Origin: an uncultured Collinsella sp.
GTDB taxonomy: Bacteria; Actinomycetota; Coriobacteriia; Coriobacteriales; Coriobacteriaceae
Assembly: GCA_947002045.1 (NCBI GenBank)
Contig: CAMQJB010000031.1
Span: forward strand, 1-24,296
DNA: 24,296 bases
Direction of reading: 5' to 3'
A program made the translations under genes and the position numbers. The notes beneath the pieces were generated by a model. That model was not told the DNA's origin. It saw nothing but the letters and a program-made list of their open reading frames with translations, and did no database searches. Below are positions 1 through 6,738 of the stretch, one piece after another. The stretch's first letter is position 1, and every line of letters begins with the position of its first letter.

Positions 1-956
1 TCCGTGACTTCTGCATTCAGTTTGAGCACCACGGTGACATCAACGTCGTCGACCACGTCAACTTTGACGTCCGTCCCGGCCAGACCATGGGCCTGGTAGG
101 CGAGTCCGGCTGCGGTAAGTCCATCACCACGCTGGCCATCATGGGCCTGACCGACGATGACGAGCACCTTTCTGGTGAGGTTCTCTGGGAGGGCCGCGAT
201 CTGCTCAAGATGAGCAAGAAGGAGTGGTTCGGCCTGCGCGGTACCGATATCGCCATGGTCTATCAGGACGCCCTGTCCTCGCTCAACCCCTCCATGCTCA
301 TTTCCGCCCAGATGAAGCAGCTCACCAAGCGCGGCGGCACCCGTAGCGCCGAGGAGCTCCTGGAGCTCGTGGGCCTCGACCCCAAGCGTACGCTCGAGAG
401 CTATCCGCATGAGCTTTCCGGTGGTCAGCGTCAGCGCGTTCTGATCGCTATGGCCCTTACCCGCGACCCCAAGCTGGTCATCTGCGACGAGCCCACGACC
501 GCTCTGGACGTTACCGTCCAGAAGCAGGTCATCAAGCTGCTTAACGACCTTCAGGCCAAGCTCGGCTTTGCCATGATCTTCGTTTCGCACGACCTGGCAC
601 TGGTCGCCGAGGTCGCCCATAACATCACGGTTATGTACGCCGGCCAGGTTATCGAGCAGGCGCCCACCAAGGAGCTGCTTACCAACCCGATCCACGAGTA
701 CACTCGCGGTCTTCTGGGTTCCGTCCTGTCCATCGAGAGCGGTTCGGGCCGCCTGCACCAGGTGCCCGGCGCCGTTCCGAGCCCGCGCGATTTCCCCAAG
801 GGCGATCGCTTCGCACCCCGCTCGAGTCATCCGCGCATTGGCCTGGACACCCGTCCGGTCTTCAAGCGCGTGCCCGGCACCGAGCACTTCTATTCCGAGC
901 TCCCCGACGAGGTGCTCAAGGCAAATGGTTTGACCCCTCACGCGGAGGTGATGTAG
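1..956 (+). CDS. ABC transporter ATP-binding protein, Opp/Dpp family (DppD-like), 5' truncated
   Basis: This is the nucleotide-binding subunit of a peptide/nickel/sugar-type (Opp/Dpp) ABC importer, acting on the cytoplasmic face of the membrane. The frame is already open at base 3, with no start codon before the window edge, so the 5' end lies outside. Visible motifs are Walker A GESGCGKS (about 99-122), a Q-loop YQDALSSLNP, signature LSGGQRQRV, Walker B LVICDEPTTALD and switch His in VSHDL. The C-terminal extension keeps GDRF and PRS where the family usually has GCxF and PRC, so the usual cysteine cluster is missing. The stop codon abuts the ATG of the next ATPase gene, so the two are cotranscribed as a heterodimer pair. 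The substrate is not readable from sequence. The downstream sialic-acid-type genes suggest a Sat-like sialic acid importer, which is inference. Confidence 0.93.
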   Translation, partial: RDFCIQFEHHGDINVVDHVNFDVRPGQTMGLVGESGCGKSITTLAIMGLTDDDEHLSGEVLWEGRDLLKMSKKEWFGLRGTDIAMVYQDALSSLNPSMLISAQMKQLTKRGGTRSAEELLELVGLDPKRTLESYPHELSGGQRQRVLIAMALTRDPKLVICDEPTTALDVTVQKQVIKLLNDLQAKLGFAMIFVSHDLALVAEVAHNITVMYAGQVIEQAPTKELLTNPIHEYTRGLLGSVLSIESGSGRLHQVPGAVPSPRDFPKGDRFAPRSSHPRIGLDTRPVFKRVPGTEHFYSELPDEVLKANGLTPHAEVM

Positions 957-1784
957 ATGAGCGAGACCGCAGTCAACGGCGTCGAGCCGATCATCTTCCT
1001 TGATGACGTCCACGTCACCTTTAGGACCCGTACCGGCTCGATTCTGCACCCCAACCTGGTTCACGCCGTCCAGGGTGTAACGATTAAGCTCATGCCCGGA
1101 CAGACCATCGGCATCGTCGGCGAGTCTGGTTGCGGAAAGTCCACCACGGCTAACGTCATGTGCGGCCTGCAGGCCCCCACGAGCGGCAAGGTCTACTTTA
1201 AGGGCAAGGACGTTACCAAACGTACCGCCGAGGACCGTCGCCACATGGGTCGCGTCATCTCGGTCGTGTTCCAGAACCCGGCCACGGCGCTCAATCCCCG
1301 CATGGTCGTTCGCGAGCAACTGCTCGACCCCATGCGCGTCCACAACCTGGGTACCGAGGCCGAGCAGGAGAAGCGCGTCAAGGAGCTCTTGGAGCTCACC
1401 GGCCTGCCCAGCTCCGCCGCCGAGGTTCTTCCTGGCCAGCTTTCGGGCGGCCAGCGCCAGCGCGTGGCAATTGCCCGTGCCCTGTCGCTGAACCCCGATG
1501 CCATCATCGCCGACGAGCCCACCTCGGCTCTGGACGTTTCGGTCCGCGCGCAGATTCTGAACCTGCTGACCGACCTTAAGAAGGAGCTCGGCCTGGCCAT
1601 GGTGTTCATTAGCCATGACATCCAGACGGTCCGCTATATCTCTGACGACATCATCGTTATGAATGGCGGCAAGATCGTCGAGCAGGGCGAGGCCAAGCAG
1701 GTCTTCCAGCACCCTCAGGACCCCTACACCAAGATGCTGCTCGGCGCTGCGCCGTCGCTGCTGCATCCCAAGCTCGGCGAGTAG
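957..1784 (+). CDS. ABC transporter ATP-binding protein, Opp/Dpp family (DppF-like)
   Basis: This is the second ATPase of the same importer, 275 residues. Walker A GESGCGKST is at residues 55-63, followed by Q-loop FQNPATALNP, signature LSGGQRQRVAIARAL, Walker B AIIADEPTSALD and switch His in ISHDI. It ends soon after HPQDPYTKMLLGAAPSL, so it lacks the cysteine-bearing C-terminal extension seen in the second Opp system of this window (17995-20115). The ATG directly follows the TAG of the upstream ATPase with no spacer, which implies translational coupling. The importer's permeases and binding protein are not in the window and presumably lie upstream. Family assignment is firm; the transported molecule is unknown, with a sugar acid or peptide both possible. 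Confidence 0.93.
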   Translation: MSETAVNGVEPIIFLDDVHVTFRTRTGSILHPNLVHAVQGVTIKLMPGQTIGIVGESGCGKSTTANVMCGLQAPTSGKVYFKGKDVTKRTAEDRRHMGRVISVVFQNPATALNPRMVVREQLLDPMRVHNLGTEAEQEKRVKELLELTGLPSSAAEVLPGQLSGGQRQRVAIARALSLNPDAIIADEPTSALDVSVRAQILNLLTDLKKELGLAMVFISHDIQTVRYISDDIIVMNGGKIVEQGEAKQVFQHPQDPYTKMLLGAAPSLLHPKLGE

Positions 1785-1800
1785 CCTCGCTTTCCCTCCC

Positions 1801-1828
1801 GTGCGCCCGGTTCCCTTGCCGGGCTCAC
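1801..1828 (+). other. Intercistronic hairpin between transporter and esterase genes
   Basis: GCCCGG (1805-1810) pairs with CCGGGC (1819-1824) across an 8-base loop. Flanking GTG and CAC extend the stem past one mismatch. No T-run follows, so it is more likely an mRNA-stabilising or processing element than an intrinsic terminator. It lies in the 80-base gap before the esterase start. Confidence 0.4.
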
Positions 1829-1864
1829 CTTCGTTGCGATTTCGAAAGGTTGGGTTCACGAGCC

Positions 1865-2842
1865 ATGCCAAGTGCTCAGGAGCTACAACAGCAATTTGGT
1901 GAATATCGAGGCGCCATGCCCCGTCCATCAGATTTCGATCTCTTTTGGAAGGATCGCATGGCCGAGGCTGACGCCGTCGGGCTTGACTATGCGATCGAGG
2001 CGGCATCGGTCACCGATGCCGTGACCTGCCAGCTTTTCGATCTCTGGTATACCGGCATGTGTGGCGCTCGCCTGCACGCCAAGTACCTTAAACCTGTCTC
2101 GGACGAGCCCATGCCATTGGTACTTCAGTTCCATGGATATCCAGGTGCGAGTCGCAGCTGGTTTGAGCAGGCATCGTTTGCGGGCATGGGCATGGCGCTC
2201 ATTGCTCTCGATTGTCCTGGTCAAGGAGGTCCGTCCGAGGACATTGGCGGATTTGAGGGCACAACGGTCGCGGGCCATATCGTCGCCGGTATCGACGGTG
2301 ACCCGGCCAACCTCTACTATGTCCGCTTGCACCAAGATATTCGCATTCTGTGCCGTATTGTTCGCGAGCTCGAGGGCATCGATCTTGCCCGTGTGTTTGT
2401 GAACGGCGCGTCGCAGGGCGGCGGTTTGGGTATAGCGACCTGTGCGCTTAACAGCGAGCTTATCAATCGCGCCGCCATCCTCTATCCCTTCCTGTCGGAT
2501 TTCCGCCTGGTCTGGGATTTGGATGCCGACGACATCGCCTACGAGGGCCTGCGCTATTGGTCTCGCTGGTTTGACGAGGACTCGACTCGTATCGACGAAG
2601 CCTATGCCAAGCTGGCGTACTTCGATTCCAAGAACTTTGCCCCCATGGTCAAATGCCCCGTGCTGTTTGGCACGGGCACAGCCGATATCGTCTGCCCTCC
2701 GGCGACGCAGTTTGCAGTCTACAACAACCTGACCTGCGAAAAGCGTCATGAGTTCTTTGAAGGCTTCGGTCACGAGGAGATTCAGGATTTTGACGATCTG
2801 ATCATTCCGTTTTTCTGCAAGGGAGGGGAGGCTCATGTCTAA
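1865..2842 (+). CDS. AXE1-family acetyl esterase (acetylxylan esterase / cephalosporin C deacetylase type)
   Basis: This is an alpha/beta-hydrolase that removes acetyl groups from sugars; it has no signal peptide and is probably cytoplasmic. The 325-residue length fits AXE1 enzymes of about 320. The full catalytic triad is visible: Ser183 in GASQGG, Asp274 in TADIVCPP and His303 in GFGHEE. The oxyanion region HGYPG and the PGQGG motif are also present. I chose the ATG at 1865. A TTG at 1850 is in frame but sits directly against the GAAAGG Shine-Dalgarno-like sequence (1844-1849), although the ATG is about 15 bases from it, which is long. The gene overlaps the next esterase-like gene by 8 bases. 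Genes for an aldolase, sugar kinase and NanE follow, so O-acetylated sialic acid or amino sugars are plausible substrates. This is inference; xylan or other acetylated oligosaccharides remain possible. Confidence 0.88.
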   Translation: MPSAQELQQQFGEYRGAMPRPSDFDLFWKDRMAEADAVGLDYAIEAASVTDAVTCQLFDLWYTGMCGARLHAKYLKPVSDEPMPLVLQFHGYPGASRSWFEQASFAGMGMALIALDCPGQGGPSEDIGGFEGTTVAGHIVAGIDGDPANLYYVRLHQDIRILCRIVRELEGIDLARVFVNGASQGGGLGIATCALNSELINRAAILYPFLSDFRLVWDLDADDIAYEGLRYWSRWFDEDSTRIDEAYAKLAYFDSKNFAPMVKCPVLFGTGTADIVCPPATQFAVYNNLTCEKRHEFFEGFGHEEIQDFDDLIIPFFCKGGEAHV

Positions 2843-3686
2843 GTGCGAGAGCAATATCGATGAGCTGATTGTCCCCGAGCTTGCGGGAATTGCTGGGACG
2901 GTTTCGTCAAGGCTCTCTGATTTCCGGGATTGGCGCGGCGATGCTTCTGCGGATGTTTCCGAGTTGGAGACAGCCGCTTCGGACCTTGAGGTTTGCGGGC
3001 TGACCGTTACGGCGATTGATTTCGCAAATCCGTGCGCGCGCTACTCCGAGGTTTCCTTTGAGCTCGGCGGGTATGTCGTGCACGGCCGTTTGATTGAGCC
3101 TGTTGGTCGTGACCGGGCATCCGAGCTTGTGCCACTATGCCTGATGTTTCACGACATCGACCGACCCGTGCGCGGCTGGCATCACATGACGAGATTTGTC
3201 GCCATGGGGTATGCCGTCCTCGCGCTGGACGATGAGACTATTGGATCCAACGATCTGCAGCAGGGGATTACCTCGCCTGCTTTTGTCGAGCGTGTCCGTT
3301 GGGGCTGCGCGTTGGCGAAGGTTGCGCGCAACCTTGATGGCATGGATCCCGACCGCATCTTTGCATGGGGCGAGGGCCTTGGCGGCGGTGTCGCGCTGGC
3401 GGTTTCTGCTCTGGACGAGCGGGGCCTTGCCTGCACGGCGCTTGCCAATCCGCTTCCCAGCGGTCTCGAGACGCTGTCGCCTCGGGTTCGTGGCTCGGTG
3501 CTCATGGGCACATCGCTCATGGATACCGTGAGTGATCCCAAGGGTCAGTTTGCCGTATTCAACGGTCTTGAGTGTGACCGGAGGCATATCATCTATGCCA
3601 AATACGCTCACGAGCGCATCAATGCGTTCGAAAACGAAGTCGTCGACTTCTTTAACCAAACGTTCTATTCGTGTTCTTTGGCCTAG
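2835..3686 (+). CDS. AXE1-like paralogue lacking the catalytic serine (probable pseudoenzyme)
   Basis: This 283-residue protein aligns with the upstream esterase over most of its length. The region around KGQFAVFNGLECDRRHI matches ATQFAVYNNLTCEKRHE there. The nucleophile elbow GASQGG has become GEGLGG, putting Gly181 where the serine should be. The oxyanion motif HGYPG reads HDIDR and PGQGG reads ETIGS. The acid and base residues remain as Asp230 and His259. It is intact, with no frameshift, a strong GGGAGGGGAGG ribosome site (2821-2831) and an ATG overlapping the previous stop by 8 bases, so it looks translated and coupled. AXE1 enzymes are multimeric, so a structural or regulatory subunit for the active neighbour is one possibility. 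Loss of esterase activity is inferred from the missing residue; no function has been shown. Confidence 0.8.
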   Translation: MSKCESNIDELIVPELAGIAGTVSSRLSDFRDWRGDASADVSELETAASDLEVCGLTVTAIDFANPCARYSEVSFELGGYVVHGRLIEPVGRDRASELVPLCLMFHDIDRPVRGWHHMTRFVAMGYAVLALDDETIGSNDLQQGITSPAFVERVRWGCALAKVARNLDGMDPDRIFAWGEGLGGGVALAVSALDERGLACTALANPLPSGLETLSPRVRGSVLMGTSLMDTVSDPKGQFAVFNGLECDRRHIIYAKYAHERINAFENEVVDFFNQTFYSCSLA

Positions 3687-3712
3687 ACGGCCTGGACACC
3701 GCCAACAAGAGT

Positions 3713-3731
3713 GGGCGGCATAGGGCTGCCC
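3713..3731 (+). other. Small hairpin upstream of the aldolase gene
   Basis: GGGCGGC (3713-3719) pairs with GCTGCCC (3725-3731), with one G-T wobble and loop ATAGG. No T-run follows. It lies about 10 bases before the AAGGAG ribosome site of the aldolase gene and may influence its leader structure. Confidence 0.3.
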
Positions 3732-3754
3732 GCCAGACAACTAAGGAGATTCTT

Positions 3755-4675
3755 GTGGCAACTCAGAAATTCACCGGCGTTATCCCTCCCGTCGTTGTTC
3801 CCGATACCGAAGACCACCAGCTCGACGTTGCCTCCTTTGAGCGCAGCATCAACCGCATGATCGATGCCGGCGTCGATGGCCTGTTCTTCCTGGGCTCCTC
3901 GGGCGAGGTCGTCTTCTCCACCGACGAGCGCCGTCGCCAGATTGTCGCAGAGGCCGTCCGTATCGTCGACCACCGCGTTCCCGTTCTGGTCGGCATCATC
4001 GACACCGAGACCGAGCGCATGATCGAGCACGGCAAGGTCGCTCAGGAGCTGGGCGCCGATGCGCTCGTCGCCACCTGCCCGTTCTATGCCCTGCAGGGCA
4101 TGACCGAGGTCGAGGAGCACTTCCGCATCCTTCACGAGGAACTCGACCTGCCCATCTTCGCCTACGACATCCCCGTGTGCGTCCACACCAAGCTTCCCTG
4201 GAAGCTTCTTGCCAAGCTCGGCGCCGAGGGCGTCCTTGCTGGCGTCAAGGATTCCTCGGGTGATGACATCTCGTTCCGCTACCTCGTTCAGGAGAACGAA
4301 AAGAACGGCCATCCGATGAGCATCCTCACCGGTCACGAGGTTGTTGTCGACGGCGCTTACCTCGGTGGCGCCGACGGCTCTGTCCCGGGTCTCGCCAACG
4401 TTGAGCCCGAGGGCTACGTTCGTCAGTGGAAGGCCGCTCAGGCTGGTGACTGGGCTACCGTCAAGGCCGAGCAGGATCGCCTCAATGAGATTTCGCACAT
4501 CTGGGATGTCACCTCGGGCGTCCAGGGCTATGCCGGTGGCGTCGGCGCCTTCAAGACCGCTATGAACCTCATGGGCATCTTCGACAGCCCGACCATGCCG
4601 CGCCCGGTGAAGGCCATGACCGGTGAGAACGTCGAGGCGATTCGCAAGGTCCTCCAGGACAACGGTCTCCTTTAA
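3755..4675 (+). CDS. DHDPS/N-acetylneuraminate lyase family aldolase (probable NanA)
   Basis: This is a class I, Schiff-base-forming aldolase of the dihydrodipicolinate synthase/NanA superfamily, 306 residues. The pyruvate-binding motif GSSGE includes Ser48-Ser49, the catalytic tyrosine is Tyr137 in FAYDIP, and the Schiff-base lysine is Lys165 in GVKDSSGD. Tyr137 and Lys165 match the numbering I recall for E. coli NanA. I chose GTG at 3755 because AAGGAG (3743-3748) lies 6 bases upstream and the protein then begins like the family (ATQKFTGVIPP). The in-frame start at 3671 would overlap the preceding gene and add an unrelated peptide. The N-terminal wording (FTGxIPP, AGVDGLFFLGS) also resembles 2-keto-3-deoxygluconate aldolases of the YagE type. 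Neu5Ac cleavage to ManNAc and pyruvate is favoured because a ROK kinase and NanE follow. Confidence 0.85.
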   Translation: MATQKFTGVIPPVVVPDTEDHQLDVASFERSINRMIDAGVDGLFFLGSSGEVVFSTDERRRQIVAEAVRIVDHRVPVLVGIIDTETERMIEHGKVAQELGADALVATCPFYALQGMTEVEEHFRILHEELDLPIFAYDIPVCVHTKLPWKLLAKLGAEGVLAGVKDSSGDDISFRYLVQENEKNGHPMSILTGHEVVVDGAYLGGADGSVPGLANVEPEGYVRQWKAAQAGDWATVKAEQDRLNEISHIWDVTSGVQGYAGGVGAFKTAMNLMGIFDSPTMPRPVKAMTGENVEAIRKVLQDNGLL

Positions 4676-4707
4676 AGCTTTCCCAGGCACCCGACCTCGC
4701 CGTTCAA

Positions 4708-4748
4708 CCGTGCGGCCATGACCCATTAGGTCAATGGCCGCACGGTTT
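4708..4748 (+). terminator. Strong hairpin after the aldolase gene
   Basis: The left arm beginning CCGTGCGGCCAT (from 4708) pairs with the right arm ending ATGGCCGCACGG (to 4745). The stem is about 16 bp with a single bulged base and loop CATTA, followed by only TTTCT. It lies 33 bases after the aldolase stop and about 100 bases before the kinase start. It is probably a partial terminator or attenuator in the operon. Confidence 0.6.
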
Positions 4749-4847
4749 CTCGGCGATCTCGGGCACCTGGAAAACCTTTACCGCGCTGTGACGGCTAGCC
4801 TGACGGCGCATTTCCTGTAGTTGTTTTTGTCTCCGAAGGAGAACGAC

Positions 4848-5813
4848 ATGGAGAACAAGTACGTCTGCTCTGTCGATATCGGCGGAACTAAGATCGCGAC
4901 TGCCATCATGGAGTATCCGGCTGACGGCGGTGTGCCCCATCCCGTTTTTGAGGCTGAGGTTCCCACCGAGGCCCAGGAGGGTGGCGAAGCAGTCTTCCAG
5001 CGCATCGAGGCGTCTATCAAGGCAGCTCTTGAGGCAAATCCCGATGTCGAGGTCCTCGGAGTTGGCATCGGCGCTGCCGGTGTCGTCGACCCCAAGACGG
5101 GCGCCATCGCGTATGCCAATGAGATTATGCCCGGCTGGTCCGGTGTTCAGTTGGGGCCGCGTCTGCGCGAGGACCTCGGCCTTCCCGTTGCCGTTGTAGG
5201 CGACGTGCAGGCTCATGCTCTGGGCGAGGCCCACTGGGGCGTCGGCAAGGGCAAGTTCTCCGTCTTGTGTTTGGGCATCGGTACGGGCATCGGCGGCGCA
5301 TATGTCGAGAACGGCCGCGTGATGCAGGGCTTCCATGGTGCTGCCGGCCATATGGGCCACATCGAGTGCTCGGCTGCCGCCGGCATTCCCTGCGCCTGCG
5401 GGCGTTCCGGCCATCTGGAGTCGGTTGCTTCCGGAACATCAATCGGGCGCATGTACGATGAGCGTTTTGGCCGCGTCGACCCCAGCCGTCCTTCGGTCGG
5501 CCGTGACGTGAACGACCTGTGCCGCGCAGGCGACGCAAAGGCGACCGAGGTCATTCATGACGCCGGCTTTGCGCTGGGCGCCAGCCTGGGCTCGCTCGCT
5601 AACATCCTGGACCCTGAGGTCATCGTGCTTTCGGGCGGCGTGATTCACCAAGGCCCCGATTGGCGTTCACAGACGTGGAAGGACTCGGTGCACGAGGGCT
5701 ATGCCAGCCAGGCGCTCGACCCGCTTCAGGACACGCCGATTCTCATCGGCTCTCTGGAGGGCGACGCGCCGCTCATCGGTGCCGCCGAACACCTTCTTGC
5801 ATCGTTGAAGTAA
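4848..5813 (+). CDS. ROK-family sugar kinase (probable N-acetylmannosamine kinase)
   Basis: This 321-residue ROK-family kinase would phosphorylate a hexose or N-acetylhexosamine in the cytoplasm. Visible features are the phosphate-binding DIGGTKIA near the N terminus, GIGAAGVVDPKTG, the catalytic aspartate Asp119 in VGDVQAHALGE and the second ATP motif GIGTGIGG. The zinc site is GHMGH plus CACGRSGHLE. The usual third cysteine of CxCGxxGCxE is a histidine here, a variant that could still bind zinc. ATG 4848 has AAGGAG at 4836-4841; the upstream TTG at 4821 would have no such site. Position between the aldolase and nanE makes ManNAc the expected substrate (NanK role), giving ManNAc-6-phosphate for NanE. 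Family membership is certain; the substrate is inferred, and glucose or fructose kinase activity cannot be excluded from motifs alone. Confidence 0.85.
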   Translation: MENKYVCSVDIGGTKIATAIMEYPADGGVPHPVFEAEVPTEAQEGGEAVFQRIEASIKAALEANPDVEVLGVGIGAAGVVDPKTGAIAYANEIMPGWSGVQLGPRLREDLGLPVAVVGDVQAHALGEAHWGVGKGKFSVLCLGIGTGIGGAYVENGRVMQGFHGAAGHMGHIECSAAAGIPCACGRSGHLESVASGTSIGRMYDERFGRVDPSRPSVGRDVNDLCRAGDAKATEVIHDAGFALGASLGSLANILDPEVIVLSGGVIHQGPDWRSQTWKDSVHEGYASQALDPLQDTPILIGSLEGDAPLIGAAEHLLASLK

Positions 5814-5830
5814 ACATAACTACCAAGTGC

Positions 5831-5928
5831 GCCTTCTGAGGTGCCGCAGATTGACGTGAAAGAGGAGCGAAGCGTACTTCGGTACGCGAGCGACGGTTTG
5901 AACGTCAAGGTGCGGTGTCTCAGAAGGC
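5831..5928. repeat. Nested imperfect palindrome between the kinase gene and nanE
   Basis: Two 27-base arms (5831-5857 and 5902-5928) are complementary, with 22 Watson-Crick pairs, three G-U wobbles and two mismatches. They enclose a perfect inner hairpin GCGTAC-TTCG-GTACGC (5872-5887), with equal 14-base unpaired stretches on each side. The layout closely resembles the palindrome at 20319-20443. The right arm is followed by TGTTTTG (5929-5935), so the element could act as an attenuator for nanE. I infer either an extragenic palindromic repeat or a structured RNA. Confidence 0.7.
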
Positions 5929-5953
5929 TGTTTTGAGAAAGGTTGAGTCGAAC

Positions 5954-6640
5954 ATGACCGTTGATCCTTTGATCCAGTCCCTGAAGGGCAAGCTCGTCGT
6001 GAGCGTTCAGGCGTATATGGGCGAGCCGCTTCGTACGCCCGAGACCATGGCTCAAATGTCTCGCGCTTGCGAGCTTGGCGGCGCCGCCGCCATTCGCTGC
6101 CAGGGCCTTGCCGACATTGCCGCCATTAAGGGTCGCTGTGAGGTTCCCGTCATCGGTCTGTGGAAGGACGGGCACGAGGGCGTTTACATCACGCCGACGC
6201 TGCGTCACGCTCGTGCCTGCGTTGCTGCGGGTGCCGATATCGTGGCGATCGACGCCACCGATCGTCCGCGTCCCGATGGCAAGTCGGTCGAGGACACCTT
6301 CCGCCCGCTGCACGAGGAGGGTGTGCTCCTGATGGCGGATTGTGCCACCATCGAGGACATTCGCCGTGCGGTTGATATGGGCTTCGACCTGGTATCCACC
6401 ACACTCTCTCACGGTGTCGCCGCCATCGACTGCACCATGGCCGATGGCCCCGACCTGCCGCTCCTGCGTCAGGCGACCGAGGAATTTCCCGGCCTTCCCA
6501 TCATTTGCGAGGGTCGCGTGCATACGCCCGAGGAGGCTCGCGCTGCAATCGACGCCGGCGCGTGGGCCGTTGTCGTCGGCACCGCTATCACGCACCCCAC
6601 GAGTATTACAAGTTGGTTCAAGGCTGCGCTTGAGGCGTAA
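5954..6640 (+). CDS. nanE: N-acetylmannosamine-6-phosphate 2-epimerase
   Basis: NanE converts ManNAc-6-phosphate to GlcNAc-6-phosphate, the step that feeds sialic acid carbon into amino sugar catabolism. The 228 residues match the usual length of about 229. The beta/alpha-barrel signatures are clear: LVVSVQA, Lys71 in IGLWKDG, VYITPT, ADIVAIDATDRPRP, ADCATIEDIRRA, Glu186 in ICEGR and WAVVVGTAITHP. Lys71 and Glu186 correspond to the catalytic pair known in this family. I chose ATG 5954 with GAGAAAGG at 5935-5942. An in-frame GTG at 5915 would put the start inside the right arm of the palindrome and add residues absent from the family. NanE is specific to this pathway, so it is the strongest evidence that the preceding aldolase and kinase act on sialic acid. 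Confidence 0.93.
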   Translation: MTVDPLIQSLKGKLVVSVQAYMGEPLRTPETMAQMSRACELGGAAAIRCQGLADIAAIKGRCEVPVIGLWKDGHEGVYITPTLRHARACVAAGADIVAIDATDRPRPDGKSVEDTFRPLHEEGVLLMADCATIEDIRRAVDMGFDLVSTTLSHGVAAIDCTMADGPDLPLLRQATEEFPGLPIICEGRVHTPEEARAAIDAGAWAVVVGTAITHPTSITSWFKAALEA

Positions 6641-6667
6641 GACGGGCCTTGTATCCGCTTGGGGCGG

Positions 6668-6727
6668 TATACTCAATAAAGGCAATTGATCGCGCGGGAT
6701 CCGCTGGCCGGGTCCCGCGCTTATTTT
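6668..6727 (+). terminator. GC-rich hairpin with T-rich tail before rapZ, with a possible -10 box upstream
   Basis: GCGCGGGA (6692-6699) pairs perfectly with TCCCGCGC (6713-6720), and the stem continues inward for about four more pairs. TTATTTT follows. It would terminate the nan-type operon. A TATACT (6668-6673) lies just upstream, but I see no good -35 at 16-18 bases. If that box is used, transcription would begin just before the hairpin, making it a rapZ leader attenuator. The tail runs straight into the rapZ AGGAGG ribosome site. Confidence 0.6.
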
Positions 6728-6738
6728 AGGAGGCACAC

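Noticed and set aside
3671..3754. In-frame upstream start for the aldolase gene
   Set aside because: It overlaps the previous gene, has no ribosome site and adds residues unlike the family. GTG 3755 with AAGGAG is better.
5831..5928. CRISPR repeat or insertion-sequence end
   Set aside because: There is one palindrome with no regularly spaced direct repeats, no transposase and no visible target duplication.
5915..5953. Upstream GTG start for nanE within the palindrome
   Set aside because: It would extend the protein beyond the usual 229 residues, and the ATG at 5954 has a suitable GAGAAAGG.
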